From CAZQYC01 sp043746555 (lineage in GTDB: Bacteria; Pseudomonadota; Gammaproteobacteria; Steroidobacterales; Steroidobacteraceae), in NCBI GenBank assembly GCA_043746555.1, contig JAYTQU010000089.1:1-16078 (forward strand): a stretch of 16,078 bases of DNA. The letters are read 5' to 3'. The notes below the pieces were generated by a model that was not told the DNA's origin, searched no databases, and worked only from the letters and a program-made list of their open reading frames with translations. How positions within the stretch are numbered: the first letter of the stretch is position 1; each line of letters starts with the position of its first letter. Positions 1 to 6,089 of this stretch are shown here, piece after piece. A program made the translations under genes and the position numbers.

Positions 1-393
1 GCCGTGCCTGGACCGCTGTTCACTTTTGCCGCTTACTTGGGCGCGGCGATGCGCGTGTCACCGAGCGGCGTAGTCGGCGCGCTACTGTGCACTGTTGCGA
101 TCTTTCTCCCATCGTTCTTGTTGGTGGTGGGTGCGCTTCCTTACTGGCATCGCATGAGCCATCAGCCGCGCATGCGTGTGACGCTCCAAGGCATCAATGC
201 AGCGGTGGTCGGAATCCTGTTGTCAGCGCTGTATGACCCAGTGATGACTGGGTCTATTCACGATGCATCGGATGCGTTGATTGCTATCGTTGCGCTCGCT
301 CTCTTGCTTGCCTTCAAACTTCCGAGCTGGATGATTGTGGCGCTATGTACTACTAGTACGGTTGTCGCTCGCTATCTTCTTTTTATTCAGTAA
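1..393 (+). CDS. chrA: Chromate transporter ChrA, C-terminal part (cut by window edge)
   Basis: The open frame runs in from base 1 and ends at TAA 391-393, so only the last ~130 residues are present. The fragment starts with the PGPLFTFAAYLG stretch that opens the second half of CHR-family proteins. At least three hydrophobic membrane segments follow (around residues 20-45, 60-80 and 95-128). ChrA proteins are inner-membrane chromate/sulfate-type transporters that lower cytoplasmic chromate; this is family knowledge. The GTG at position 4 is internal to the domain and not a real start. The gene converges with the cytochrome gene at 532-1071, with a 138-bp gap holding two weak hairpins and no clear T-run terminator. 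Confidence 0.88.
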   Translation, partial: AVPGPLFTFAAYLGAAMRVSPSGVVGALLCTVAIFLPSFLLVVGALPYWHRMSHQPRMRVTLQGINAAVVGILLSALYDPVMTGSIHDASDALIAIVALALLLAFKLPSWMIVALCTTSTVVARYLLFIQ

Positions 394-531
394 GGCAGCG
401 ATGCACTCAGCACTTCATTCGACGCGACGCATTTCGGGGCATACAGCACTTCCCCTCATTTGGCGGTGCCCTTATCAGCGGGCAAGCCTTAGCCGTCCGG
501 CATCACGGACCACGACACTTTGACGATGTCG

Positions 532-1071
532 TCAATGCGAGGCGGTGAGTTTCTTCCATCGCGCTTCGTCAACGATTTCCTGGCGATACGTTGCGTGACA
601 CGAGACACACGTGCTCAGTGTTTTATTCAATGCGGCCAGCACCTGTGTGCTGTCGTTGCGCTTCGCGGGCGGAATAATCTCATCCGCCGTCGAGTGAAAC
701 GCCATGGCGCGTTCCGTGAAGCCTGGCGTCGCCGCGCCCATATGCGTGCACATCTGTTCCATCTCGGGACTCATTCCCAATTTCTTGGCGGCCGTCTCGA
801 TCGCTTGATAGTCGCGCTTGGCAAGCGCAGCAACGATTTCGTTCACCGCTTCCAAATGCTCGCGCATGTTTTGCTTTTGGTGTTCGGCCATCATGTCGAG
901 CAGATAGAGAGGCTGACGCTCGCCTTGTTTTGCAGCGGGCATGCCTGGATGCGCCGGAGCAGTCGGAGTTTCCGCGTGACCCATTGATGCAATCGTCAAA
1001 GCGAGCGCACAGGTCAATACCGATAGTTTGGTGATAGTAGCCTCTCCCTCAACATTTCGACGAATCCACAC
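532..1071 (-). CDS. Periplasmic cytochrome c'-like protein
   Basis: The product is a secreted mono-haem c-type cytochrome of the four-helix-bundle (cytochrome c'/c556) type. From the GTG start at 1071 (179 aa), a signal peptide occupies about residues 13-33 (hydrophobic LSVLTCALALTIAS, then a GHA-E cleavage site). A Met-Met pair lies at 60-61 near the start of the mature protein, and the single haem motif CVSCH is at 155-159 near the C-terminus, followed by TYRQ. A C-terminal CxxCH is the hallmark of this fold; Met could be the sixth haem ligand, as in c556 proteins. The frame stays open upstream to 1134. The start is uncertain: the best Shine-Dalgarno-like stretch (GGAGAGG) sits 5 nt before an ATC codon at 1035-1033, directly at the signal peptide, with no ATG there. 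It is probably monocistronic. Its role in electron transfer or NO/peroxide handling is not determined. Confidence 0.8.
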   Translation of the reverse strand: MWIRRNVEGEATITKLSVLTCALALTIASMGHAETPTAPAHPGMPAAKQGERQPLYLLDMMAEHQKQNMREHLEAVNEIVAALAKRDYQAIETAAKKLGMSPEMEQMCTHMGAATPGFTERAMAFHSTADEIIPPAKRNDSTQVLAALNKTLSTCVSCHATYRQEIVDEARWKKLTASH

Positions 1072-1239
1072 TCGTATTGAACGGTTCAGCCGAGCAGGCC
1101 GACATACGCGGAACACACTATCGTTTAGCGACAAGGACGTAAGGTCGAGGCTAACTCACGGGTGCTTACTTGCGAGACCGCAACTGAGGTTTCCCCACGC
1201 ATTCAAATCGTCGGTATTTTCTGTCTCTTTCTGCTTTGT

Positions 1240-1396
1240 CCGTTCGCCCTGATCTCGTCGAAGGATTCTTTGGATTGAAAAATGCTTCGACAGGCTCAGC
1301 ACGAATGGAACAATTTTAGTTGGGTTGCTGACTCCGTTCGCCCTGAGAGAGCCTGTCGAAGGGCTCCTTAGAAACGGGGAATGCTTCGACGAGCTC
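1240..1396. repeat. Cluster of dispersed palindromic (REP-like) repeats
   Basis: Four related units alternate in orientation: 1240-1263 (CCGTTCGCCCTGA...GTCGAAGG), 1284-1307 (reverse complement type, GCTTCGACAGGCTCAGCACG), 1334-1363 (forward type) and 1383-1396 (shortened reverse type). Paired units could fold into hairpins in RNA. This repeat type is widespread between genes in proteobacterial chromosomes. It fills the middle of a gene-free gap (1072-1706); I see no convincing coding sequence in the rest of that gap. Confidence 0.75.
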
Positions 1397-1633
1397 GCGC
1401 AGTCGACCTAGCACTGCAATATCACGCGTTTGGGAGTGACTGATCTGCTACGAGGTCACATCCTGCAGTTCTTGCTCGATGCATTGGTGAATATCCCCGC
1501 GCCCTTCGGACGCCGAGTTCATGCGAAGCTAGCGGCGTGTTTTTGTTGGCGTGGCGAACACGATGCTTATATGTGGCGTCGCAATACTGAAACGCGACTC
1601 CCTAGCGCAAAGAGAAAGTCCTAAAGCCTGGTA

Positions 1634-1683
1634 CGCTAAACACGCATGCTCTTGATTGCTTATACTGGAGAGCCCGTTTAGCG
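1634..1683 (+). promoter_or_regulatory. Putative promoter/operator of the mntA-hepT pair
   Basis: A perfect 8-bp inverted repeat, CGCTAAAC (1634-1641) and GTTTAGCG (1676-1683), brackets a good -10-like hexamer TATACT (1661-1666). No strong -35 is visible. The site lies 23 bp before the mntA start, so a regulator binding both arms would block transcription. Autoregulation by the toxin-antitoxin complex is inference. Confidence 0.4.
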
Positions 1684-1706
1684 AACAAGGATAAGACGAG
1701 ACCGCC

Positions 1707-1997
1707 ATGCTAATAGACGAACTTAGAGCGAAGAAGCCGGCTATTACCGCGTTGTGTAGTCAATATGGCGCTAGGCGCATGCGCGTGTTTGGCTCGGTGG
1801 CTAGGGTTGAGGAGCGACCCGACAGCGACATCGATTTTTTGGTGGACTTCCCGCGCGGGTACGATTTGTTTGCTCAGCGATTACCTCTGGCAGAGAGATT
1901 GGCAGAAATGTTGAATCGTCGAGTTGAGGTAATTCCGGAGCACGAGTTAAGTCGGCACATTCGTGATCGAGCGCTTAGTGAGGCGGTTGATCTATGA
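1707..1997 (+). CDS. mntA: MntA-type nucleotidyltransferase antitoxin (type VII TA)
   Basis: This is a 96-aa minimal nucleotidyltransferase. It carries the exact GS-X10-DXD signature: Gly29-Ser30, then Asp41-Ile-Asp43. In MntA-HepT systems this enzyme AMPylates a tyrosine of its HEPN toxin partner and thereby neutralises it; this is family knowledge. A possible third acidic residue is Glu74 in RRVEVI, where relatives often have Asp. The stop overlaps the partner's start (ATGA, 1994-1997), as expected for a translationally coupled pair. There is no strong Shine-Dalgarno sequence at the normal distance; AAGGA at 1689-1693 is rather far upstream. An inverted repeat with a -10-like box lies just upstream. 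Family and pairing are confident; activity in this strain is uncertain because the partner is frameshifted. Confidence 0.88.
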   Translation: MLIDELRAKKPAITALCSQYGARRMRVFGSVARVEERPDSDIDFLVDFPRGYDLFAQRLPLAERLAEMLNRRVEVIPEHELSRHIRDRALSEAVDL

Positions 1998-2328
1998 ATA
2001 AGCCTTGGGAGCCGTATGCGCAACACATCCTGGATGCCATCGCACGTATTCGGCGCGTTCAAGCGCGCGGCGATCTGAGTCAGGACGAAGTGCTTTACGA
2101 CGCAGCGTTACGCAATCTGCAAACGTTATCCGAGGCCACTCAACTACTACCGGCGGAAAAAAGGCAGCGCATCCTTCGATACCTTGGCGCGAGATCACCG
2201 CCTTTCGAAACATTCTGGTTCACAACTACTTAGGTAACATCGATCCCCTAACGGTAGCCGCCGTAATCGACAAGCATCTTAAACCGCTGGAAGACTGCAT
2301 TCGGACCATGCTTGCGTCGGATCAATAG
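1994..2328 (+). pseudogene. hepT: HepT-type HEPN toxin, frameshifted in an A6 run
   Basis: The gene would encode a ~111-aa HEPN-domain RNase toxin, partner of MntA. The first ~56 residues read in the frame of ATG 1994, as far as LLPAEK. The remainder, starting KAAHPSIPW, reads in the -1 frame and ends at TAG 2326-2328. The second part holds the HEPN active-site motif RX4HXY as RNILVHNY (about Arg72, His77 and Tyr79 of the restored protein); the Tyr is the known AMPylation target. The break falls at six A's (2157-2162); one more A would restore a full-length protein. In the first frame translation ends at 2233, before the active site is completed, so as written the toxin is inactive. Alternatives are an assembly homopolymer error or low-level slippage, but AAA-AGG is not a classical -1 site. 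Confidence 0.8.
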
Positions 2329-2561
2329 CTGCTGCTGGATTGCCAGACGGGCAAGGCGAGATTCGCAGATGGCACGGGTCGGGGCGGAGGGAATTTGAGA
2401 AGTCTTAGCGGCCGATTTGATGAATTAATCCTCGCATGGACCCCGATCCCCCGCAACCGGCACCGGCGATTCCGAAAATAAATCCGCCCCCGATGCTGCT
2501 AGCGTGACCGCGGTGCGCAGCCTCATATTCTACTTTCGCGTGTCCGGCTACGGTGCCCTGT

Positions 2562-2675
2562 GGTGTGACACGGTCGGCGCTGTCGCAGATTGAAAGTCGC
2601 CGCACCAAAGCGTCGGGAGCTTTGCTTAAGTGCTTGGCCAAAGCATTGGATTGCGACATGGACGATCTCGCGTAA
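2562..2675 (+). pseudogene. Remnant of an XRE-family helix-turn-helix regulator (copy A)
   Basis: The frame ending at TAA 2673-2675 encodes GVTRSALSQIESRRTK, a canonical XRE recognition-helix region, then KCLAKALDCDMDDLA, the usual end of the domain. Upstream the homology fades within about 15 residues and no credible start or first helices are present, so I read it as the truncated C-terminal half of a small DNA-binding protein (often a HigA-like antitoxin). The tail lies in direct repeat 2624-2747, and a second copy of this tail is at 5072-5122. The 230 bp between hepT and this remnant contains nothing I can assign beyond a 23-codon proline-rich frame. Confidence 0.6.
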
Positions 2676-2747
2676 GTATTCGCCGTCACTCAGGCAAAGC
2701 TGCGGCCATCCATCCGTTCGCGCAATCGTGTGGGTGTCCAAATCTTC
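2624..2747 (+). repeat. Direct repeat, left copy, bounding the zeta/ATPase block
   Basis: These 124 bases match 5071-5192 at about 90% identity, by hand alignment: some eight substitutions and one 2-nt length difference. The repeat holds the last ~16 codons of an XRE regulator (+) and, convergently, the last codons of an unknown gene on the minus strand (stop at 2690-2692, ending RERMDGRSFA). Similarity stops sharply at both ends. Confidence 0.8.
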
Positions 2748-2784
2748 GAGGCCTGGATAGTCCTGATGTTAGAATCGGCGCGAT

Positions 2785-3339
2785 ATGGCAACGCGCTCAC
2801 GCAAGCAAAAAACAAAAGCGCGCTCAACGCCGCCGCGCTGCGTCGTCATCGCGGGCCCCAATGGTGCGGGCAAGACAACGTTTGCGCGTGAGTACCTCAC
2901 CAAGTACGCGCAAGTCATTCCGTTCATCAATGCGGATCTGATCGCCAGTGGACTGTCGCCGTTACAACCGGAAGCAGCCTCGGTCGCGGCGGGAAAATTG
3001 GTGCTGCGGGAAATCGATCGATTGATGGCGGAATGCGTCAGCTTCGCATTCGAGAGCACGCTTAGCGGGCTGACGTACGCAAAACGATTCGCGCTGCTCA
3101 AGAATGCCGGTTACGAAATCGAGATTGTCTTCCTTAAGTTGCCGACGACTGCGCTTGCGTTGCAGCGTATTGCTTCTCGCGTTAAGCAAGGCGGCCACAA
3201 CGTACCCGCCGCCGACGTGCGCCGCCGCTTTAAACGTGGGTGGGAAAACTTTCAGAATGTGTACAAGCCCCTGGCGGATAGCTGGGCGGTGTACGACAAT
3301 TCCGGCGAATCGCCAAAATTGCTTGAGGAGAGCACATGA
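2785..3339 (+). CDS. Zeta-toxin-like P-loop kinase
   Basis: This 184-aa protein belongs to the zeta-toxin/AAA_33-like P-loop kinases. The basic N-terminus (1-18) precedes Walker A GPNGAGKTT (24-32). FINADLIA follows at 48, FESTLSG at 89-95 and the conserved RVKQGGHNVP stretch at 132-141; it ends with VYDNSGESP. Family members phosphorylate UDP-sugar precursors or related small substrates and act as toxins or stress kinases; the substrate here is unknown. No Shine-Dalgarno is visible. A -10-like TAGAAT at 2770-2775 would put the transcript start only a few bases before the ATG, suggesting leaderless translation. The stop overlaps the next gene's start (ATGA, 3336-3339). It is the first gene of a block bounded by direct repeats. 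There is no classical epsilon antitoxin, so the following 52-aa protein is the candidate partner. Confidence 0.82.
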   Translation: MATRSRKQKTKARSTPPRCVVIAGPNGAGKTTFAREYLTKYAQVIPFINADLIASGLSPLQPEAASVAAGKLVLREIDRLMAECVSFAFESTLSGLTYAKRFALLKNAGYEIEIVFLKLPTTALALQRIASRVKQGGHNVPAADVRRRFKRGWENFQNVYKPLADSWAVYDNSGESPKLLEEST

Positions 3340-3494
3340 CCGTCGCACGCTCAAAAAATAAGCCCAGCAAGTTTGCCCGGGACGTTGGTGCCGCCTTACG
3401 AGACGCGGCACGCACCGCACGCAAAACAGCGCGCATGTATGGCACTCCGATCTATGTTTGGGAAAACGGGAAGGTGGTGGCAAAGAAGCCGTAG
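3336..3494 (+). CDS. Small (52 aa) partner of the zeta-like kinase
   Basis: The frame runs from ATG 3336 to TAG 3492-3494 and shares four bases with the kinase stop. The preceding GAGGAG (3325-3330) is a good Shine-Dalgarno sequence. The product is basic at the N-terminus (MTVARSKNKPSKFARD), has a likely amphipathic helix (about 13-33), and ends with a beta-type tail TPIYVWENGKVVAKKP. From memory, small proteins ending in an 'I-x-V-W-x-x-G-K-V-V' tail commonly follow zeta-like kinases in proteobacteria. The tight coupling suggests an antitoxin or regulator, but that is inference and no biochemical role is known to me. Its shortness makes it easy to miss. Confidence 0.7.
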   Translation: MTVARSKNKPSKFARDVGAALRDAARTARKTARMYGTPIYVWENGKVVAKKP

Positions 3495-3662
3495 CGACTT
3501 GCGTAGCGATCGTGTCTGCTCTCGGCCAAGAGCCGACATTCCATTTTTGATCAAGTTGCAAACCTGGCAATGCTGGCGCCAGCCGCCCGAAATGCTGGTT
3601 GTCGTGCCGCGGTGTGTTTGTAGTTCGGATTTAAGTGATGAAGCTCTCTCCCGCTACTGCCT

Positions 3663-4886
3663 TCACTTTTTTCCAGCCGACACATCGGCATCGGCCGGCG
3701 CCTTAGTCAAGTATCGAATGAAGCCATCGAGACTCACGACGTTTACCTGCAAGTTGCCAAAGCGTTTTTTGTAACTTCGATCGACGTCTTGCGCCACCAC
3801 GAAGTGTTCCGCTTTGGGGTAGCGGGTGGCAAAGGCTTTCAGCGGGCTTGCGTCGAAATTGTCGGCCGACCATTTGCATTCGATAGCAATCGGTGCGCGC
3901 CCGCGCCGGACTAAAACAAAATCGACTTCGTGCCCCTGTTTGTCGCGCCAGTAATTGATGCGTCGTGTTTGCAAGCGAGCATGCATTTCGTTGAGTACGA
4001 AATGCTCCCACAGTAGCCCTAAGTCGTCCGGCCGCAAGCGGTCCCAACCGCGGAAGTAGCACACGAAACCGGTATCGAAGCCATACACCTTGGGCGCCGC
4101 AACGATCTCCGTAGATTTGCCGGACGAATAAGGCCGCACCACGTGTGCAATAAATGTTGTTTCAAGCGCCGCAAGGTAATTGGCAATGGTCGGCCGACTC
4201 ACTTCGCAAGGGCGTGCAAAGCGGGTGGCCTCGAAAATGCCGCCGCTTGATGCGAGCAGCAGTTCCACAAAACGGAGAAAGGAATGACGGCGCTCTAAGC
4301 GGAACAACTCTTGAACGTCTTTAGCCCAGTAGGCCTCCATCCATTCTTGAAACTCTTGCTCTGGCTGCTGTTCTGCCAATAGAAATGGCGGCAGACCGCC
4401 ACGATGCAGCCGCTTCTGCAAGTTATGGCTCGGTAACGTTCGCATGTCTACCGAGGTTGCCGGTGTGAGCCATAGCTCACCTTTGCGTCCAGTAAGCGAA
4501 TCGCGAAACTTTCGAGTTGCGCCCATAGTAGACGAGCCGGTCGCGATAATTTTCATTTGCGGATAATGATCTGCCGCAATCTTGAGTAACTCCGATGGAT
4601 TACGCAGGCGGTGCACTTCGTCTAACACAACGCGCTTGGCGCTAACCGGCGAGCGGCTCTTACTGCTTTTTGTAGTTGCAGGCTTGTCGACGAGGCTATC
4701 GAGAAAATCTTGCGGATCGTCCATAAGCCGCCGATGACGCGGCAGCTCGCAATCGAAATATTCCACGCGCGGCAACGAATGACACAGCGTGGTCTTCCCT
4801 GCCCGCCGAACGCCGGGAAACCAAATTACATTGTGCGCCTGCCACAAATGTTCGATCTTTTCGAGCCAAAAGCGTCGTTTCCACAT
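3663..4886 (-). CDS. AAA ATPase of the AAA_14/DUF4143 family
   Basis: The 407-aa product carries an N-terminal P-loop ATPase domain: Walker A GVRRAGKT at 25-32, Walker B VVLDEVH at 86-92 and sensor ATGSST at 115-120. A winged-helix-like segment follows around 225-245, then a C-terminal PD-(D/E)XK nuclease-like module with GHEVDFVL (Glu320, Asp322) and AIECKWS (Glu336, Lys338). These proteins are abundant in mobile and accessory DNA; their biochemical role is poorly defined. The ATG at 4886 begins the domain directly (MWKRRFWLEK) but has no obvious Shine-Dalgarno sequence. A perfect inverted repeat lies 25-52 bp upstream. The gene is convergent with the zeta pair; the 168 bp between them has only a weak 5-bp hairpin. 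It belongs to the same repeat-bounded block. Confidence 0.85.
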   Translation of the reverse strand: MWKRRFWLEKIEHLWQAHNVIWFPGVRRAGKTTLCHSLPRVEYFDCELPRHRRLMDDPQDFLDSLVDKPATTKSSKSRSPVSAKRVVLDEVHRLRNPSELLKIAADHYPQMKIIATGSSTMGATRKFRDSLTGRKGELWLTPATSVDMRTLPSHNLQKRLHRGGLPPFLLAEQQPEQEFQEWMEAYWAKDVQELFRLERRHSFLRFVELLLASSGGIFEATRFARPCEVSRPTIANYLAALETTFIAHVVRPYSSGKSTEIVAAPKVYGFDTGFVCYFRGWDRLRPDDLGLLWEHFVLNEMHARLQTRRINYWRDKQGHEVDFVLVRRGRAPIAIECKWSADNFDASPLKAFATRYPKAEHFVVAQDVDRSYKKRFGNLQVNVVSLDGFIRYLTKAPADADVSAGKK

Positions 4887-4910
4887 GCAGGCAGGGTTGC
4901 ATATAGTCGT

Positions 4911-4938
4911 ACCAAACGCAACCTCGCTTACGTTTGGT
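4911..4938 (-). promoter_or_regulatory. Inverted repeat upstream of the AAA ATPase gene
   Basis: ACCAAACG (4911-4918) and CGTTTGGT (4931-4938) form a perfect 8-bp dyad with a 12-bp spacer, 25 bp upstream of the ATPase start. Position and symmetry fit an operator. The regulator is unknown and no clear -35/-10 pair could be fixed. Confidence 0.3.
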
Positions 4939-4982
4939 TATGAACAGAAAGTATGGAAATCGAACACGTTGTAGGAGCCGCA

Positions 4983-5060
4983 GTGCCAGTATAAAGTTAT
5001 GCAGATATGCGCAAGCGGGCCGGAGTCCGCTTAGTATAGTCATAACTTTACAACGGGCAC
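4983..5060. repeat. 78-bp nested palindrome at the block boundary
   Basis: Three nested arm pairs share nearly one centre: GTGCC/GGCAC (4983-4987, 5056-5060), TAAAGTTATG/CATAACTTTA (4992-5001, 5041-5050) and AAGCGG/CCGCTT (5013-5018, 5027-5032). It ends 10 bp before the right direct repeat (5071). It could be the end of a mobile element, a recombinase site or a structured RNA; no copy was seen at the left boundary. Confidence 0.65.
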
Positions 5061-5070
5061 CGCCGATCCA

Positions 5071-5192
5071 GCTTAAGCGCTTAGCCAAAGCATTGGATTG
5101 CGACACGGACGATCTCGCGTAAGTATTCGCCGTCACTCAGGCAAAGCTGCGGTCATCCGTTCGTTCGAGTAATCGTGGGGGTCCAAATCTTC
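5071..5192 (+). repeat. Direct repeat, right copy, bounding the zeta/ATPase block
   Basis: This is the partner of 2624-2747. It contains the last ~17 codons of the XRE regulator on the plus strand and the 3' end of the minus-strand unknown gene, with the same 14-bp gap between the two convergent stop codons. Relative to the left copy it lacks two bases in a G-rich stretch near 5175-5181, which shifts the minus-strand frame. Confidence 0.8.
5072..5122 (+). pseudogene. C-terminal stub of the XRE regulator (copy B)
   Basis: Only LKRLAKALDCDTDDLA and its TAA (5120-5122) remain, nearly identical to the end of the copy at 2562-2675. Everything upstream is unrelated sequence that includes the 78-bp palindrome. 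It is a duplicated fragment and not an independent gene. Confidence 0.6.
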
Positions 5193-5380
5193 CGTCCGGT
5201 ATCCCAACAACCCAACTCCGGCACGGGAGTCTGACTCGAATCCGCCAACGAACCAACCTTCGCGCCCAATTGATTGACGGGCACCGAGACAATCTCAAGC
5301 GGATGAAGCACGACCTTGGTGTCTTCGAGATGCGCTTACACGCGAATACCATTCGTGTATGCGGAGAGCGTCGTCTTCAA
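5137..5380 (-). pseudogene. Broken small gene of unknown family following the DUF5615 toxin
   Basis: Immediately after the DUF5615 stop (5381-5383), a TTG at 5380 opens a frame reading MKTTLSAYTNGIRV. It then hits TAA (5336-5338) and resumes as AHLEDTKVVLHPLEIVSVPV and onward, through a Trp-rich stretch ending KIWTP. A 2-nt loss near 5175-5181, relative to the left repeat, then shifts the frame; the ancestral ending RERMDGRSFA is preserved in the repeat copy (stop 2690-2692). The continuity of sense on both sides of the TAA and the shared C-terminus argue that this was a real gene of about 80 codons. I do not recognise the family. It may be a third member of the DUF433-DUF5615 operon or an older convergent neighbour of the XRE gene. 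Confidence 0.45.
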
Positions 5381-5731
5381 CTATGGACCCTTTGCCGCCG
5401 GACCGCGTATCTCCAGTAGTTTTTCACCGCCTTCCAGACGTTGCTTAATTTCAGGCAGCAATGGCCCAAGCCAGGCGAACAATACTCGGTTGGTGCAATT
5501 TCCCAGACGCAGCCACACGACGGAAGGTGCGGCGGGATCGTCGATGACCCTCCTCGCGAAATCCTCATCCTTGGTCATGAGCGTCCAGTTACCGCTCATT
5601 GCAAAATTCAAGACGCTGCCATCGTCCGAATCGCGTAGACCCGCTTCTCGTATAGAAACCGCAGAGAAACCTTGCTCACCCAACCAACGAGCAAGCGCTG
5701 GCGGCAGTTGCGCATCGACGAGAAATCGCAC
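5381..5731 (-). CDS. DUF5615 PIN-like toxin
   Basis: This 116-aa protein has the DUF5615 layout. MRFLVDAQLPPALARWL at the N-terminus carries the first acidic residue (Asp6), DSDDGSVLNFA and LMTKDEDF follow in the middle, and WLRLGN leads to LLPEIKQRLEGGEKLLEIR at the end. DUF5615 proteins have a PIN-like fold and are predicted RNases, usually paired with DUF433 antitoxins; that is family knowledge and activity is not shown here. The start is GTG 5731, only 3 bp after the DUF433 stop (5735-5737), so translation is probably coupled. The frame is intact with all conserved acidic positions visible, making it the only intact DUF5615 toxin in the window. Confidence 0.85.
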   Translation of the reverse strand: MRFLVDAQLPPALARWLGEQGFSAVSIREAGLRDSDDGSVLNFAMSGNWTLMTKDEDFARRVIDDPAAPSVVWLRLGNCTNRVLFAWLGPLLPEIKQRLEGGEKLLEIRGPAAKGP

Positions 5732-5734
5732 GGC

Positions 5735-5965
5735 CTACGCAGCCACCAGTACGGGATGATCCAGATACCGAGCCGCATAAGCGATCGAGGCGCGGATGTC
5801 CTCAATTACAAGGTCGGGGAAATCGGCCAAAATCTCTTCTTGGCTCGCGCCGTCCGCCAGCATATCCAACACATCTTTCACTCGAATACGCATGCCACGG
5901 ATACAAGGGCGGCCACCGCACTGATTCGAATTAACCGTAATGCGATCAACGGAAATCGCGGTCAT
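5735..5965 (-). CDS. DUF433 antitoxin
   Basis: This is a 76-aa DUF433 protein: DRITVNSNQCGGRPCIRGMRIRV, then DVLDMLADGASQEEILADFPDL, then IRASIAYAARYL. This is the typical compact helix-turn-helix-like fold of VapB-type antitoxins paired with DUF5615 toxins. The ATG at 5965 has GGAG 9 nt upstream, a slightly long spacing. Upstream lie TTGAGG and a TAAGTA box about 17 bp apart, a weak promoter candidate, and a perfect 8-bp tandem duplication TTGGGATA (6034-6049). It forms a two-gene operon with the toxin at 5381-5731 and probably autoregulates it, by family analogy. Confidence 0.87.
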   Translation of the reverse strand: MTAISVDRITVNSNQCGGRPCIRGMRIRVKDVLDMLADGASQEEILADFPDLVIEDIRASIAYAARYLDHPVLVAA

Positions 5966-6089
5966 TGAAATGCACTCCGCAAATACTTACTAAGCATCGA
6001 GTATATCCTCAATGTGAAATTCGCGTACCGGACTTGGGATATTGGGATATAAAAACTTTTCCCATTGCCTCAGGTTCCACGTGCCCCTC

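Noticed and set aside
495..533. Terminator between chrA and the cytochrome gene
   Set aside because: Two 5-bp hairpins (495-510 and 522-533) exist but neither has a T-run.
1430..1624. 64-codon plus-strand frame in the gap before mntA
   Set aside because: No ribosome site, domain or protein-like composition; treated as non-coding.
2150..2170. Programmed -1 frameshift in hepT
   Set aside because: The zero-frame codons are GAA AAA AGG, not the classical A-AAA-AAG arrangement, no stimulatory hairpin or upstream Shine-Dalgarno was evident, and six A's is short for transcriptional slippage. A plain indel is simpler.
2405..2689. Minus-strand frame with a glycine-rich end (GGGFIFGIAGAGCGG)
   Set aside because: Its first part is antisense to the XRE remnant and there is no ribosome site; the glycine run reflects local G+C-rich repeats. 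A proline-rich 23-codon frame on the other strand (2436-2507) was dismissed for the same reasons.
3518..3547. Terminator between the zeta pair and the ATPase
   Set aside because: The stem GCTCT/AGAGC is only 5 bp and the T-run starts about 10 nt later, too weak to call.
6034..6049. TTGGGATA tandem pair as part of a CRISPR or satellite array
   Set aside because: Only two 8-bp units, with no spacers or further copies; no CRISPR array is present in the window.
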